Below, in pieces: positions 1 through 5,505 of a DNA stretch of 5,505 nucleotides. The stretch is from Hyphomicrobiaceae bacterium. Its GTDB lineage: Bacteria; Pseudomonadota; Alphaproteobacteria; Rhizobiales; Hyphomicrobiaceae. The stretch spans positions 1-5,505 of the forward strand of contig JAGRKR010000537.1 of NCBI GenBank assembly GCA_020442225.1. The letters run 5' to 3'. The notes under the pieces are model-generated. The model had not been told where the DNA came from, searched no databases, and worked only from the letters and a program-made list of their open reading frames with translations. Position 1 is the stretch's first letter, and the number at the start of each line of letters is the position of its first letter. The position numbers and the translations under genes were made by a program.

Positions 1-140
<140 letters not shown>

Positions 141-251
141 AAGCCAGCCTAGGAATTGCCTCATTGGACGGGTTCTCTTAAGGTCCAGGCTTGGGGGAAG
201 GACACCAGCACGGCCGAAGAGCGGTTCTGGCGTCGCCGGGGGTACGGAACG

Positions 252-1307
252 ATGAGCCATCACGACCGTCGCGGACTGCTGTTTGCCGCGAGCCTCTTTG
301 CAGCTGGAGCCGGCGTCTTGTCGGCGCCCGTCGACGTGGCCGCACGTGAGCCGAAGAAGCCCGCGCCAGCGGCCAAGCCCACTGCCAAGGCCAAGCCGGC
401 TGCCGCGTCCGCATTGCAGGCCGGATTGAAGGCGCTCAAGGCCGGCAAGAACGTGCAGGCGATCAGCGCGTTCAATCAGGCCCTCGCCGGTGGCGCCCTG
501 CCTCCTGCCGACCTCGCAAGAGCCCTTTATTCGCGCGGCGTCGCCTACCGGCGCACCGGCAAGTCCGCGCAGGCGATTTCCGACCTGACGAGCGCGCTGT
601 GGATCAAGGGCGGGCTGACGGAGGGGGATCGCAAAGCGGCGATCGCCGTCCGCGCTGAAGCCTACAAGGCCGTGGGGCTCAAGGGTGAAGGCGATCCGGA
701 GGTCGTGCGTTCGGCACCCGCGGCGCGCCCCGCAGTCACCCCGGCCGGCTGGCAAACCGAATTCAACGGCTCCGGCCGCCCGGCCACGCCGCAACCCGCG
801 CGTGCGCCGGCACCGGCGGCACAGCCGAGCGGAAGCGGCACGACGATTTCCCGCTTCTTTGGCGGCATCTTCGGGTCGACACAGCCACAGCCCGGGCCGA
901 CGACGTCGAGCATCACGCCGCGCCCAGCGCCGCGGCCCGTACCGCCCGCCGTGCCGAAGGCCGGTGATTGGGGCCGCAGCACCGAGATCAAGCCGGTCGC
1001 CACGAAGCAGGCGAGACTGATCGAGGAGCGCAAGCCCATCGCCAAAGGCCGGGCTGTGCACGAGGCGCAACTCGCGACGCTGCGCAGTCCGGGCGAGGCC
1101 CAGGCCCTGGCGTCGCGCATCCAGGCCCGGCACAAGCGGCTGCTCGGCACGATGCAACCCTCGATCGGGCAAACCGTGCTCGGCAACATGGGCACGTTCT
1201 ATACGGTCAAGATCGGCCCGTTCGCCTCGCGCACCAAGGTTGCCCAATTCTGCAGCAAGATCAAATCAGCGGGCGACAGCATCGATTGCTTCCCGATCGG
1301 GAAGTAG
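252..1307 (+). CDS. Exported TPR-like and SPOR-domain protein
   Basis: Predicted 351-residue protein. Residues 1-31 look like a signal sequence: MSHHDRR, then a hydrophobic stretch at 8-23, then a VAA|R-type cleavage site near 31. The RR pair before the hydrophobic core resembles a Tat signal but is not a full consensus. Residues about 55-143 form helix pairs of TPR type (AGKNVQAISAFNQAL, then RALYSRGVAYRRTGKSAQAI). Residues 144-265 are a Pro/Ala/Gly-rich linker, with one hydrophobic patch, RFFGGIFGS, at 201-209. Residues about 270-350 match a SPOR domain (GTFYTVKIGPFASRTKVAQFC) with two cysteines, C334 and C346, the only ones in the protein. SPOR domains bind glycan strands stripped of stem peptides, often at division sites, so a periplasmic cell-wall role is likely, but the specific function is unknown. 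The frame is open from 156, but I chose ATG 252 because the signal sequence follows it and a GGGGG run lies 9 nt upstream. It follows glmS on the same strand after 137 bp. Confidence 0.85.
   Translation: MSHHDRRGLLFAASLFAAGAGVLSAPVDVAAREPKKPAPAAKPTAKAKPAAASALQAGLKALKAGKNVQAISAFNQALAGGALPPADLARALYSRGVAYRRTGKSAQAISDLTSALWIKGGLTEGDRKAAIAVRAEAYKAVGLKGEGDPEVVRSAPAARPAVTPAGWQTEFNGSGRPATPQPARAPAPAAQPSGSGTTISRFFGGIFGSTQPQPGPTTSSITPRPAPRPVPPAVPKAGDWGRSTEIKPVATKQARLIEERKPIAKGRAVHEAQLATLRSPGEAQALASRIQARHKRLLGTMQPSIGQTVLGNMGTFYTVKIGPFASRTKVAQFCSKIKSAGDSIDCFPIGK
1289..1304. repeat. 16-bp perfect palindrome at the 3' end of the SPOR gene
   Basis: CTTCCCGATCGGGAAG is a perfect palindrome covering the last codons before the TAG stop at 1305. 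As RNA it would give a 6-bp stem with a GATC loop. No T-tract follows, so it is not a classical intrinsic terminator. It could stabilise the mRNA 3' end, be a protein-binding site, or simply be coincidence in GC-rich coding sequence. Confidence 0.45.
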
Positions 1308-1430
1308 CGCCAGTCTTCGCCGGCACGGCACGTGCACGCCTGCCTCTCGGCGCGGGGGGCGCACGGGCAAAGCGCACAGGCGCGCCCTCGAACGGCCGCA
1401 GTCCGCTGGGACGAGACGACTTTGGTCGAC

Positions 1431-1459
1431 TTGGACGAAAGCCATTCCACAGGCTATGG
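1431..1459 (+). promoter_or_regulatory. Weak promoter candidate upstream of the DUF502 gene
   Basis: TTGGAC (1431-1436) and CTATGG (1454-1459) are separated by 17 bp. They resemble the alphaproteobacterial sigma-70 pattern CTTGAC-N17-CTATAT, with mismatches in both boxes. A start here would leave a leader of about 230 nt before the DUF502 ATG. The match is modest and may be chance. Confidence 0.22.
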
Positions 1460-1558
1460 ATGATGTGTCCCGAGGGCGCTCGGCTCGCAATCCCGCGCCT
1501 TCGCCGGGCCGCTGTCGTGCAGCGGTGCAGGGCGGGTGGTCATCGGGGTAGGCTGAGC

Positions 1559-1588
1559 GCGACATGATGGGCTATCCTCGGATATGCT
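1559..1588 (+). promoter_or_regulatory. Second weak promoter candidate upstream of the DUF502 gene
   Basis: GCGACA (1559-1564) and TATGCT (1583-1588) are separated by 18 bp, about 100 bp before the DUF502 start codon. The -10-like box lies in the most AT-rich part of the region. A short inverted repeat TATCC-TC-GGATA (1573-1584) overlaps it. Distance to the gene is better than for the upstream candidate, but the -35 match is only 4 of 6. Confidence 0.25.
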
Positions 1589-1694
1589 ACAACGTGGACG
1601 GAGCGTAAGGACGTGACAGCGCGATCCCTCTGCACTCGATGGAGCCCCGCCGACTCCGGCAGGTCGTGCGCAACACAGGGAGAGGCAGTCCCCT

Positions 1695-2498
1695 ATGGAC
1701 AACCCTGATGGCCAGCGCCCCGCTCCGCAGGGCGGCTCCGGGCTTGCCAACCTGACACGGCCACCCAAGCGCGGACGCTGGCATATCGGCGCCCGCCTCC
1801 GGAACTATTTTCTGACGGGTCTGGTCGTGGTGGGGCCCGTCGGGCTCACCATCCTGTTCATCTGGTTCGTCATCGACAGGGTCGACACCTGGGTCAAGCC
1901 GCTCTTGCACCGGTTGCTGCCGGCCGGCTGGTTGCCGGTGGACGCGCTGCCGTTCAACATCCCCGGCATCGGCCTCATCACCTCCATCATCGGGCTGATG
2001 ATCATTGGGGCGCTGGCGGCCAACCTGCTGGGGCGGACGCTCATCAGCTTCGGCGAGTTGTTCGTCGGCCGCATGCCGATCGTGCGCAACGTCTACAGCG
2101 CGCTCAAGCAGCTGTTCGAATCCGTGCTGGCCACCGCCAACACCAGCGAGGCCTTCCAGAAGGTGGGGCTCATCGAGTTCCCGTCGAAGGGGGTGTGGTC
2201 TCTGGTCTTCGTCACGGCGGAGGTCGCCAAGGAGATCCAGGAGGTGACGCCGTCGAGCCAGGATCTTGTGACGGTGTTCGTGCCGACCGGCATCGTGCCG
2301 CCGACCGGCTTCGTCTCGTTCGTGCCGCGGGATCAGGTGAAGCTTCTGAGCATGACGGTCGAGGATGCCGCCAAAATCATCCTGTCGGGCGGCATGGTCG
2401 TGCCGGATGCGGAGAAGGCCGCGAAGGGGCGCAGCGAGCCCGGCAACGGCTGGCGCGTGCGCCAGCTCACGGCGCGCGGGGGGCAGCCGCCGGCGTAA
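1695..2498 (+). CDS. DUF502 family inner-membrane protein
   Basis: Predicted 267-residue protein. A basic, Pro-rich N-terminus (about 1-36) precedes a first membrane helix at about 38-60 (LTGLVVVGPVGLTILFIWFV) and a second at about 90-112. Next comes the conserved segment GRMPIVRNVYSALKQLF (125-141). A soluble domain of about 155-237 includes VPTGIVPPTGFVSFVP and ends in LSGGMVVP. This two-helix layout and these motifs are typical of DUF502, a widespread bacterial family whose biochemical role is not established to my knowledge; I assign none. ATG 1695 is chosen because GGGAGAGG (1678-1685) lies about 9 nt upstream. The gene converges with recG, with 14 bp between the stop codons. A 387-bp gap separates it from the SPOR gene, so it probably has its own promoter. 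In rhizobia this family is, to my knowledge, commonly found beside recG, but a functional link is unproven. Confidence 0.9.
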   Translation: MDNPDGQRPAPQGGSGLANLTRPPKRGRWHIGARLRNYFLTGLVVVGPVGLTILFIWFVIDRVDTWVKPLLHRLLPAGWLPVDALPFNIPGIGLITSIIGLMIIGALAANLLGRTLISFGELFVGRMPIVRNVYSALKQLFESVLATANTSEAFQKVGLIEFPSKGVWSLVFVTAEVAKEIQEVTPSSQDLVTVFVPTGIVPPTGFVSFVPRDQVKLLSMTVEDAAKIILSGGMVVPDAEKAAKGRSEPGNGWRVRQLTARGGQPPA

Positions 2499-2512
2499 GG
2501 GCTCCGGACCGC
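2499..2512. other. 14-bp convergent junction between the DUF502 gene and recG
   Basis: The two stop codons (TAA at 2496-2498 on plus, TGA at 2515-2513 on minus) are only 14 bp apart. The only structure I see is a 4-bp stem, CCGC-TCAC-GCGG (2509-2520), across the recG stop, with no T-run on either strand. There is no room for separate terminators, so the two transcripts probably overlap at their 3' ends unless Rho stops them. Confidence 0.6.
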
Positions 2513-4627
2513 TCACGCGGCGCGGAACAGGCGCACCGCTTCGTCGCACTCGAACAGATAGAGCAGATGCCGCAGCGCCTCGCCGCGCGGCCCCTTGAGT
2601 TCGGGATCGCTCTCGAGGACGAGGCGGGCGTCGTCGCGCGCGGCTCCGAGAAGCTCCTCGAAGCCAGGCACCTCCGCCACCCGGAATTCCGGCGCGCCGC
2701 TCTGGCGTGCCCCCAGCACCTCGCCGCCGCCCCTGAGTTTGAGGTCCATCTCCGCGATGGCGAAACCGTCCTCGGTCTCGTGCATGGTCTCGAGGCGCTG
2801 GCGCGCCGTCTCTCCAAGGGGCGGCTGATAGAGGAGGATGCAGGACGAGGCGCGATCACCCCGCCCGACGCGACCGCGAAGCTGATGCAGTTGCGCGAGG
2901 CCGAAGCGTTCGGCGTGCTCGATCACCATGATCGTGGCATTCGGCACGTTGACGCCGACCTCGACGACGGTCGTGGCCACCAGAATCTTGAGGCGCCCCT
3001 CGGAGAAGGCCTGCATGGTCGCATCCTTGGCCGGCGCGCGCATTTGCCCGTGGAGCAGCCCGACGCAATCGCCGAACCGCTGGATGAGGTGGCCGTGGCG
3101 CTCCTCGGCCGCCGCAAGCTCGGTCGTATCCGACGTCTCGACGAGCGGGCAGATCCAGTAGATCTGCGCACCCTGCGCCAGCGCACGGCCGAGCCCGTCG
3201 ATGACCTCCTCCAGGCGCTCGAGCGAGACGCGGCTGGTGACGACGGGCTTGCGGCCGGCTGGCTTCTCGGTCAGGCGGGAAACGTCGAGGTCGCCGTAGT
3301 GCGTCATGAGCAGCGTGCGCGGAATGGGGGTCGCCGTCATGACGAGGACGTTGGCGCCGCCGTCGCTCCCCTTGGACTGCAGGGCGAGGCGCTGATGAAC
3401 GCCGAACCGGTGCTGCTCGTCGATGACCGCCAGGGCGAGATCGGGAAACACGACATCGGGCTGGAAGAGGGCGTGCGTGCCGATGAGGATGTCGATCTCG
3501 CCGCCCTCGAGACGTTCGAGCACCGCCTTGCGGGCGCGTCCCTTCTCGCGGCCGGTCAGCAGCCCGACGCGCAGGCCGGCCGCGCTGGCGAGTGGCGCGA
3601 TCGTCTCGAGATGCTGGCGCGCCAGCACCTCGGTCGGCGCCATCAAGGCCGCCTGCGCGCCCCCCTCGATGGCGATGGCCATGGCCATGAGAGCCACCGC
3701 CGTCTTGCCCGAGCCGACGTCGCCCTGCAGCAGACGCAGCATGCGGCCGGGCGCGGCGATGTCGGCCTCGATCTCGCCAATGGCCTTCGCCTGCGAGTTG
3801 GTGAGCGCGAACGGCAGCGCCGCGGTCAGCCGCGCGCGAATGCGGCCGTCGCCCCGCAAGGCCCGCCCACGCTCCGCACGCTGGCTGCGGCGCACGAGGG
3901 CGAGGGCGAGCTGGCCGGCCAGCAACTCGTCATAGGCGAGCCGTTGCCAGTACGGACCGGTATTGGCGATGTCGGCGGGAGTCTCGGGCCGGTGCAGGCG
4001 ATCCAGTGCGGAGCGGAACTCCGGAAAGCCCCTGGCGGCGAGCCAGGCCGGCTCCTGCCACTCGGGCAGCGGCATGAGGGTCGAGAGGGCATGCCGGATC
4101 GCCTTGCGCAGCACCTTACCGGAGAGCCCGGCGGTCAGGGGATAAATCGGCTCGAGTGCGGGGAGGTCGGCACGCGCCTCGGCGTCCACGATGTAGTCGG
4201 GGTGCGGCATCTGCAACTGTTCGCCATAGCGCTCGACCCGCCCGGAGACGTAGCGCACCTCGCCGACCGGGAGCTGCCGCTCGACGAAACGTGGCTCCGC
4301 CCGGAAGAACACGAGGTCGATGCGCCCGCTGTCGTCCTCGCAGGTCACACGGTAAGGGGCCTTGCTTGCGCTGCGCGGCGGCGCCTTGTGTTTCAGCACC
4401 CGCAGGCGCAAAGTCACGATCGTGCCCGCCACGGCTTCGGCCACCGACGGCTCACTGCGGCGATCGACGACGCCGGTCGGCAGATGCCACAAGAGGTCGA
4501 GCGCCCGTGGCTCGCTGACGCCCGGTGGCAGGCGCAGCGCCTTGCGCAGCAGCACGAGCAGCCGCGGGCCGATGCCCGGCAGGCTCTGTACCGAGACGAA
4601 GAAGGGGCTGAGGGCGGCGGGCCGCAT
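2513..4627 (-). CDS. recG: ATP-dependent DNA helicase RecG
   Basis: Complete 704-residue protein, close to the usual length of about 690-700. RecG is a cytoplasmic double-stranded DNA translocase that binds branched DNA, regresses stalled replication forks and processes Holliday junctions and R-loops. The N-terminal wedge/OB region is at about 60-150, with a helix-turn start SLPGIGPRLL at 15-24. Helicase motifs are all present: Walker A GDVGSGKT (302-309), motif Ia around APTEVLARQH (330-339), DEQH box (403-406), TATPIPRT (431-438), ATTVVEVGVNVPNA (551-564) and QLRGRVGRG (582-590). The C-terminal RecG segment MDLKLRGGGEVLGARQSG (627-644) follows. No key residue is missing. ATG 4627 is preceded by GAGGA (plus coordinates 4637-4641) at 9-nt spacing. 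recG is divergent from sdhE-mfd and convergent with the DUF502 gene, so it is likely a single-gene transcript. I could not find a convincing minus-strand promoter, although a good CTTGAC box lies at 4794-4789 without a matching -10 box. Confidence 0.98.
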   Translation of the reverse strand: MRPAALSPFFVSVQSLPGIGPRLLVLLRKALRLPPGVSEPRALDLLWHLPTGVVDRRSEPSVAEAVAGTIVTLRLRVLKHKAPPRSASKAPYRVTCEDDSGRIDLVFFRAEPRFVERQLPVGEVRYVSGRVERYGEQLQMPHPDYIVDAEARADLPALEPIYPLTAGLSGKVLRKAIRHALSTLMPLPEWQEPAWLAARGFPEFRSALDRLHRPETPADIANTGPYWQRLAYDELLAGQLALALVRRSQRAERGRALRGDGRIRARLTAALPFALTNSQAKAIGEIEADIAAPGRMLRLLQGDVGSGKTAVALMAMAIAIEGGAQAALMAPTEVLARQHLETIAPLASAAGLRVGLLTGREKGRARKAVLERLEGGEIDILIGTHALFQPDVVFPDLALAVIDEQHRFGVHQRLALQSKGSDGGANVLVMTATPIPRTLLMTHYGDLDVSRLTEKPAGRKPVVTSRVSLERLEEVIDGLGRALAQGAQIYWICPLVETSDTTELAAAEERHGHLIQRFGDCVGLLHGQMRAPAKDATMQAFSEGRLKILVATTVVEVGVNVPNATIMVIEHAERFGLAQLHQLRGRVGRGDRASSCILLYQPPLGETARQRLETMHETEDGFAIAEMDLKLRGGGEVLGARQSGAPEFRVAEVPGFEELLGAARDDARLVLESDPELKGPRGEALRHLLYLFECDEAVRLFRAA

Positions 4628-4722
4628 CAGAGGCCGTCCTCGCGCAGCCGGCCCGTCTGTCGCCCAACCCTGGTGCGGCGGCTCGCGCGGGCGTTCGGGG
4701 CACCCGCGCCGCCAAGAGGGTA

Positions 4723-4750
4723 CTGACAGGGCCGATATGCAGGGCTATAT
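4723..4750 (+). promoter_or_regulatory. Sigma-70-type promoter for sdhE-mfd
   Basis: CTGACA (4723-4728) and CTATAT (4745-4750) are separated by 16 bp. This is close to the alphaproteobacterial housekeeping pattern CTTGAC-N17-CTATAT, with an exact -10 box. It lies in the one AT-richer patch of the recG-sdhE gap and points towards sdhE, predicting a start near 4757 and a leader of roughly 60-90 nt. TGACA (4724-4728) and TGTCA (4750-4754) form an inverted repeat flanking the core, which might be an operator but is short enough to be chance. Confidence 0.55.
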
Positions 4751-4815
4751 GTCATGCGCCGGGAAGGTGGACGCGGGCGTGCTGGACCGTCAAGCGTCTC
4801 GGTGAATTTTCGAAC

Positions 4816-5106
4816 ATGAGCCAGCGGGCCAACCGGCGAGAGACCATGAGCGATGACGTCGAGCGCCGCCGGCGTCGCGCCCTTTATCGGGCGTGCCATC
4901 GGGGCACCAAGGAGATGGATTGGATCCTCGGGCGCTTCGCCGAGGCCGAGGTGGCCGGCATGCCCGAGCAGACCCTGTCGGACTTCGAGCGGCTGCTGGC
5001 CTTGCCCGATCCGGACATCCAGAGCTGGGTTCTGGCGCCCGAGCGGCTCGAGATGAGCGAGCTGGCGCCGCTGATCGACAAGCTGCGCACCTTCCACGGG
5101 CTGTGA
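4816..5106 (+). CDS. sdhE: FAD assembly factor SdhE (DUF339 / Sdh5 family)
   Basis: Predicted 96-residue protein. It carries the family signature RGTKE (29-33), a version of the RGxxE motif needed for covalent attachment of FAD to the succinate dehydrogenase flavoprotein SdhA. Conserved flanking residues are RRRRRALYRACHRG (17-30) and MDWILGRFAE (34-43). Helical repeats follow, with LLALPDPDIQSWVL (60-73), typical of the small five-helix fold. It acts in the cytoplasm on SdhA before complex II assembles. The start is uncertain. ATG 4816 has only a weak GGTGA upstream, while the in-frame ATG 4846 (86 residues) has GCGAGAG 3 nt upstream, the same arrangement as at mfd. I keep 4816 because codons 4816-4845 already show strong third-position G/C bias. 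The gene ends 16 bp before mfd and is probably co-transcribed with it. Confidence 0.92.
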   Translation: MSQRANRRETMSDDVERRRRRALYRACHRGTKEMDWILGRFAEAEVAGMPEQTLSDFERLLALPDPDIQSWVLAPERLEMSELAPLIDKLRTFHGL

Positions 5107-5122
5107 GGCCCTGCGAGAGCGA

Positions 5123-5505
5123 ATGATGGCCGCCGACGCGCGCAGTGCCCGCGAATTCCTGCTGACCGGTGTCCCCGAGGGGCTCGATGCCCTGGTGCTC
5201 GCCCGCATCGCAGCGTCGGCCGGGCCCGAGGTCGGGGGAACCTCGCTCGTGCTGCACGTCGCGCGCGATGACCGCCGCCTCGAAGCCCTGCATCAGGCCC
5301 TGGCCTTTTTTGCACCGAAGCTGCGCGTCATCGCCTTTCCGGCCTGGGACACGGTTCCCTACGACCGCGTGACGCCGCAACCCGACATCGTTGCGCAGCG
5401 GATCAGCGCGCTCGCCCGCATGCTCGTGATCCGGCCGGAGCGCCCGACCATCGTGCTGACGACGGTGAGCGCCGTGCTCCAGCGCGTGCCGCCGCGTGAC
5501 GCCAT
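5123..5505 (+). CDS. mfd: Transcription-repair coupling factor Mfd, N-terminal part
   Basis: The frame is open from ATG 5123 to the right edge, giving 127 codons of a protein that normally has about 1,150 residues. The visible part belongs to the N-terminal UvrB-homology module. The stretch FPAWDTVPYDRVTPQPDIV (72-90) matches the conserved P-x-W-[ED]-T-x-PYD-x-x-[ST]-P-x-PD segment of Mfd, and TIVLTTVSAVLQRVPP (109-124) follows as in the family. Mfd is a cytoplasmic ATP-driven translocase that removes RNA polymerase stalled at lesions and recruits UvrA for nucleotide excision repair. The RNA polymerase-interaction and helicase domains lie beyond the window. Two consecutive ATGs (5123 and 5126) can serve as start; GAGAG (5115-5119) is 3 or 6 nt upstream, and the second start has the better spacing. 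It follows sdhE by 16 bp, with no terminator between them. Confidence 0.93.
   Translation, partial: MMAADARSAREFLLTGVPEGLDALVLARIAASAGPEVGGTSLVLHVARDDRRLEALHQALAFFAPKLRVIAFPAWDTVPYDRVTPQPDIVAQRISALARMLVIRPERPTIVLTTVSAVLQRVPPRDA

Larger units (their letters stand above)
1308..1694. other. 387-bp region without a convincing gene
   Basis: Open frames cross this stretch on both strands, but their products are Arg/Ala/Pro/Ser-rich, show no recognisable domain and overlap real genes out of frame, so I call none. It holds two weak promoter candidates (1431-1459 and 1559-1588) and a compact hairpin, CCGCTG-TCGTG-CAGCGG (1509-1525). It also contains one GANTC site (GACTC, 1652-1656), the sequence methylated by CcrM in alphaproteobacteria, inside a small GCCG-ACTC-CGGC inverted repeat. 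It probably contains the end of the SPOR transcript and the promoter and leader of the DUF502 gene. A small RNA cannot be excluded. I see no rRNA or tRNA. Confidence 0.5.

Noticed and set aside
156..251. 32-residue N-terminal extension of the SPOR protein from ATG 156
   Set aside because: It would bury the signal sequence behind a charged, Trp/Arg-rich segment. ATG 252 places the RR pair and hydrophobic core at the N-terminus.
1508..1526. Hairpin CCGCTG-TCGTG-CAGCGG as an intrinsic terminator of the SPOR gene
   Set aside because: It is a compact stem but lies about 200 bp after the stop codon and has no T-run. It is kept only as structure in the gap.
1240..1567. Small plus- and minus-strand open frames crossing the SPOR gene end and the gap after it
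   Set aside because: Low-complexity Arg/Ser/Pro-rich products, no good ribosome binding site and overlap with the real gene end; they look like GC-rich background.
1587..2549. 320-codon minus-strand open frame opposite the DUF502 gene
   Set aside because: It is His/Arg/Asp-rich and without domain character. It overlaps the recG 3' end and mirrors a well-supported DUF502 gene.
2195..4726. 843-codon open frame on the plus strand, opposite almost all of recG
   Set aside because: recG on the minus strand has every helicase motif and normal length. The plus frame shows no domain, begins inside the DUF502 gene out of frame, and is expected from strong G/C third-position bias, which removes stops from the antisense frame.
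4789..4794. CTTGAC box on the minus strand as the recG -35 element
   Set aside because: The sequence 16-18 bp downstream (TCCACC region) is not a -10 box, and the AT-rich CATATA is about 37 bp away, too far.

Overview
The window is chromosomal DNA of high G+C content (roughly two thirds by eye), with strong G/C preference at third codon positions. Protein sequences and gene order point to an alphaproteobacterium, most likely of the Hyphomicrobiales (Rhizobiales). The order is glmS, a SPOR-domain protein, a DUF502 membrane protein, recG (reverse strand), sdhE and mfd. From general knowledge this resembles the rhizobial arrangement around recG, sdhE and mfd; no database was searched. Nothing in the window looks recently acquired: I see no transposase, integrase, phage gene, tRNA, rRNA or CRISPR array.

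Left part (1-1307): the last 37 codons of glmS (glucosamine-6-phosphate synthase) run in from the left edge. Their sequence matches the type of site recognised by Tn7 TnsD, and no Tn7 end follows it. After a 137-bp gap comes a 351-residue exported protein with an N-terminal signal sequence, a TPR-like helical block, a Pro/Ala-rich linker and a C-terminal SPOR (peptidoglycan-binding) domain.

Middle (1308-2498): a 387-bp stretch without a convincing gene holds weak promoter candidates and leads to a DUF502 inner-membrane protein of 267 residues.

Right part (2499-5505): recG, a complete 704-residue branched-DNA helicase, lies on the minus strand and converges on the DUF502 gene with only 14 bp between the stop codons. 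Upstream of recG, across a gap of about 190 bp, sdhE (FAD assembly factor for succinate dehydrogenase) and mfd (transcription-repair coupling factor, cut by the right edge) run divergently on the plus strand. A good alphaproteobacterial sigma-70-type promoter in this gap faces sdhE-mfd. sdhE and mfd are 16 bp apart and probably share a transcript. RecG and Mfd both belong to genome maintenance (fork remodelling and removal of stalled RNA polymerase), so the divergent arrangement puts two related translocases back to back with a respiratory assembly factor between them.

My overall view is that this is an ordinary, well-conserved housekeeping region. I found no new biological system in it. The points worth a second look are the uncharacterised TPR-SPOR protein, the DUF502 protein, the unexplained 387-bp leader region, the tight convergent junction and the shared sdhE-mfd transcript.
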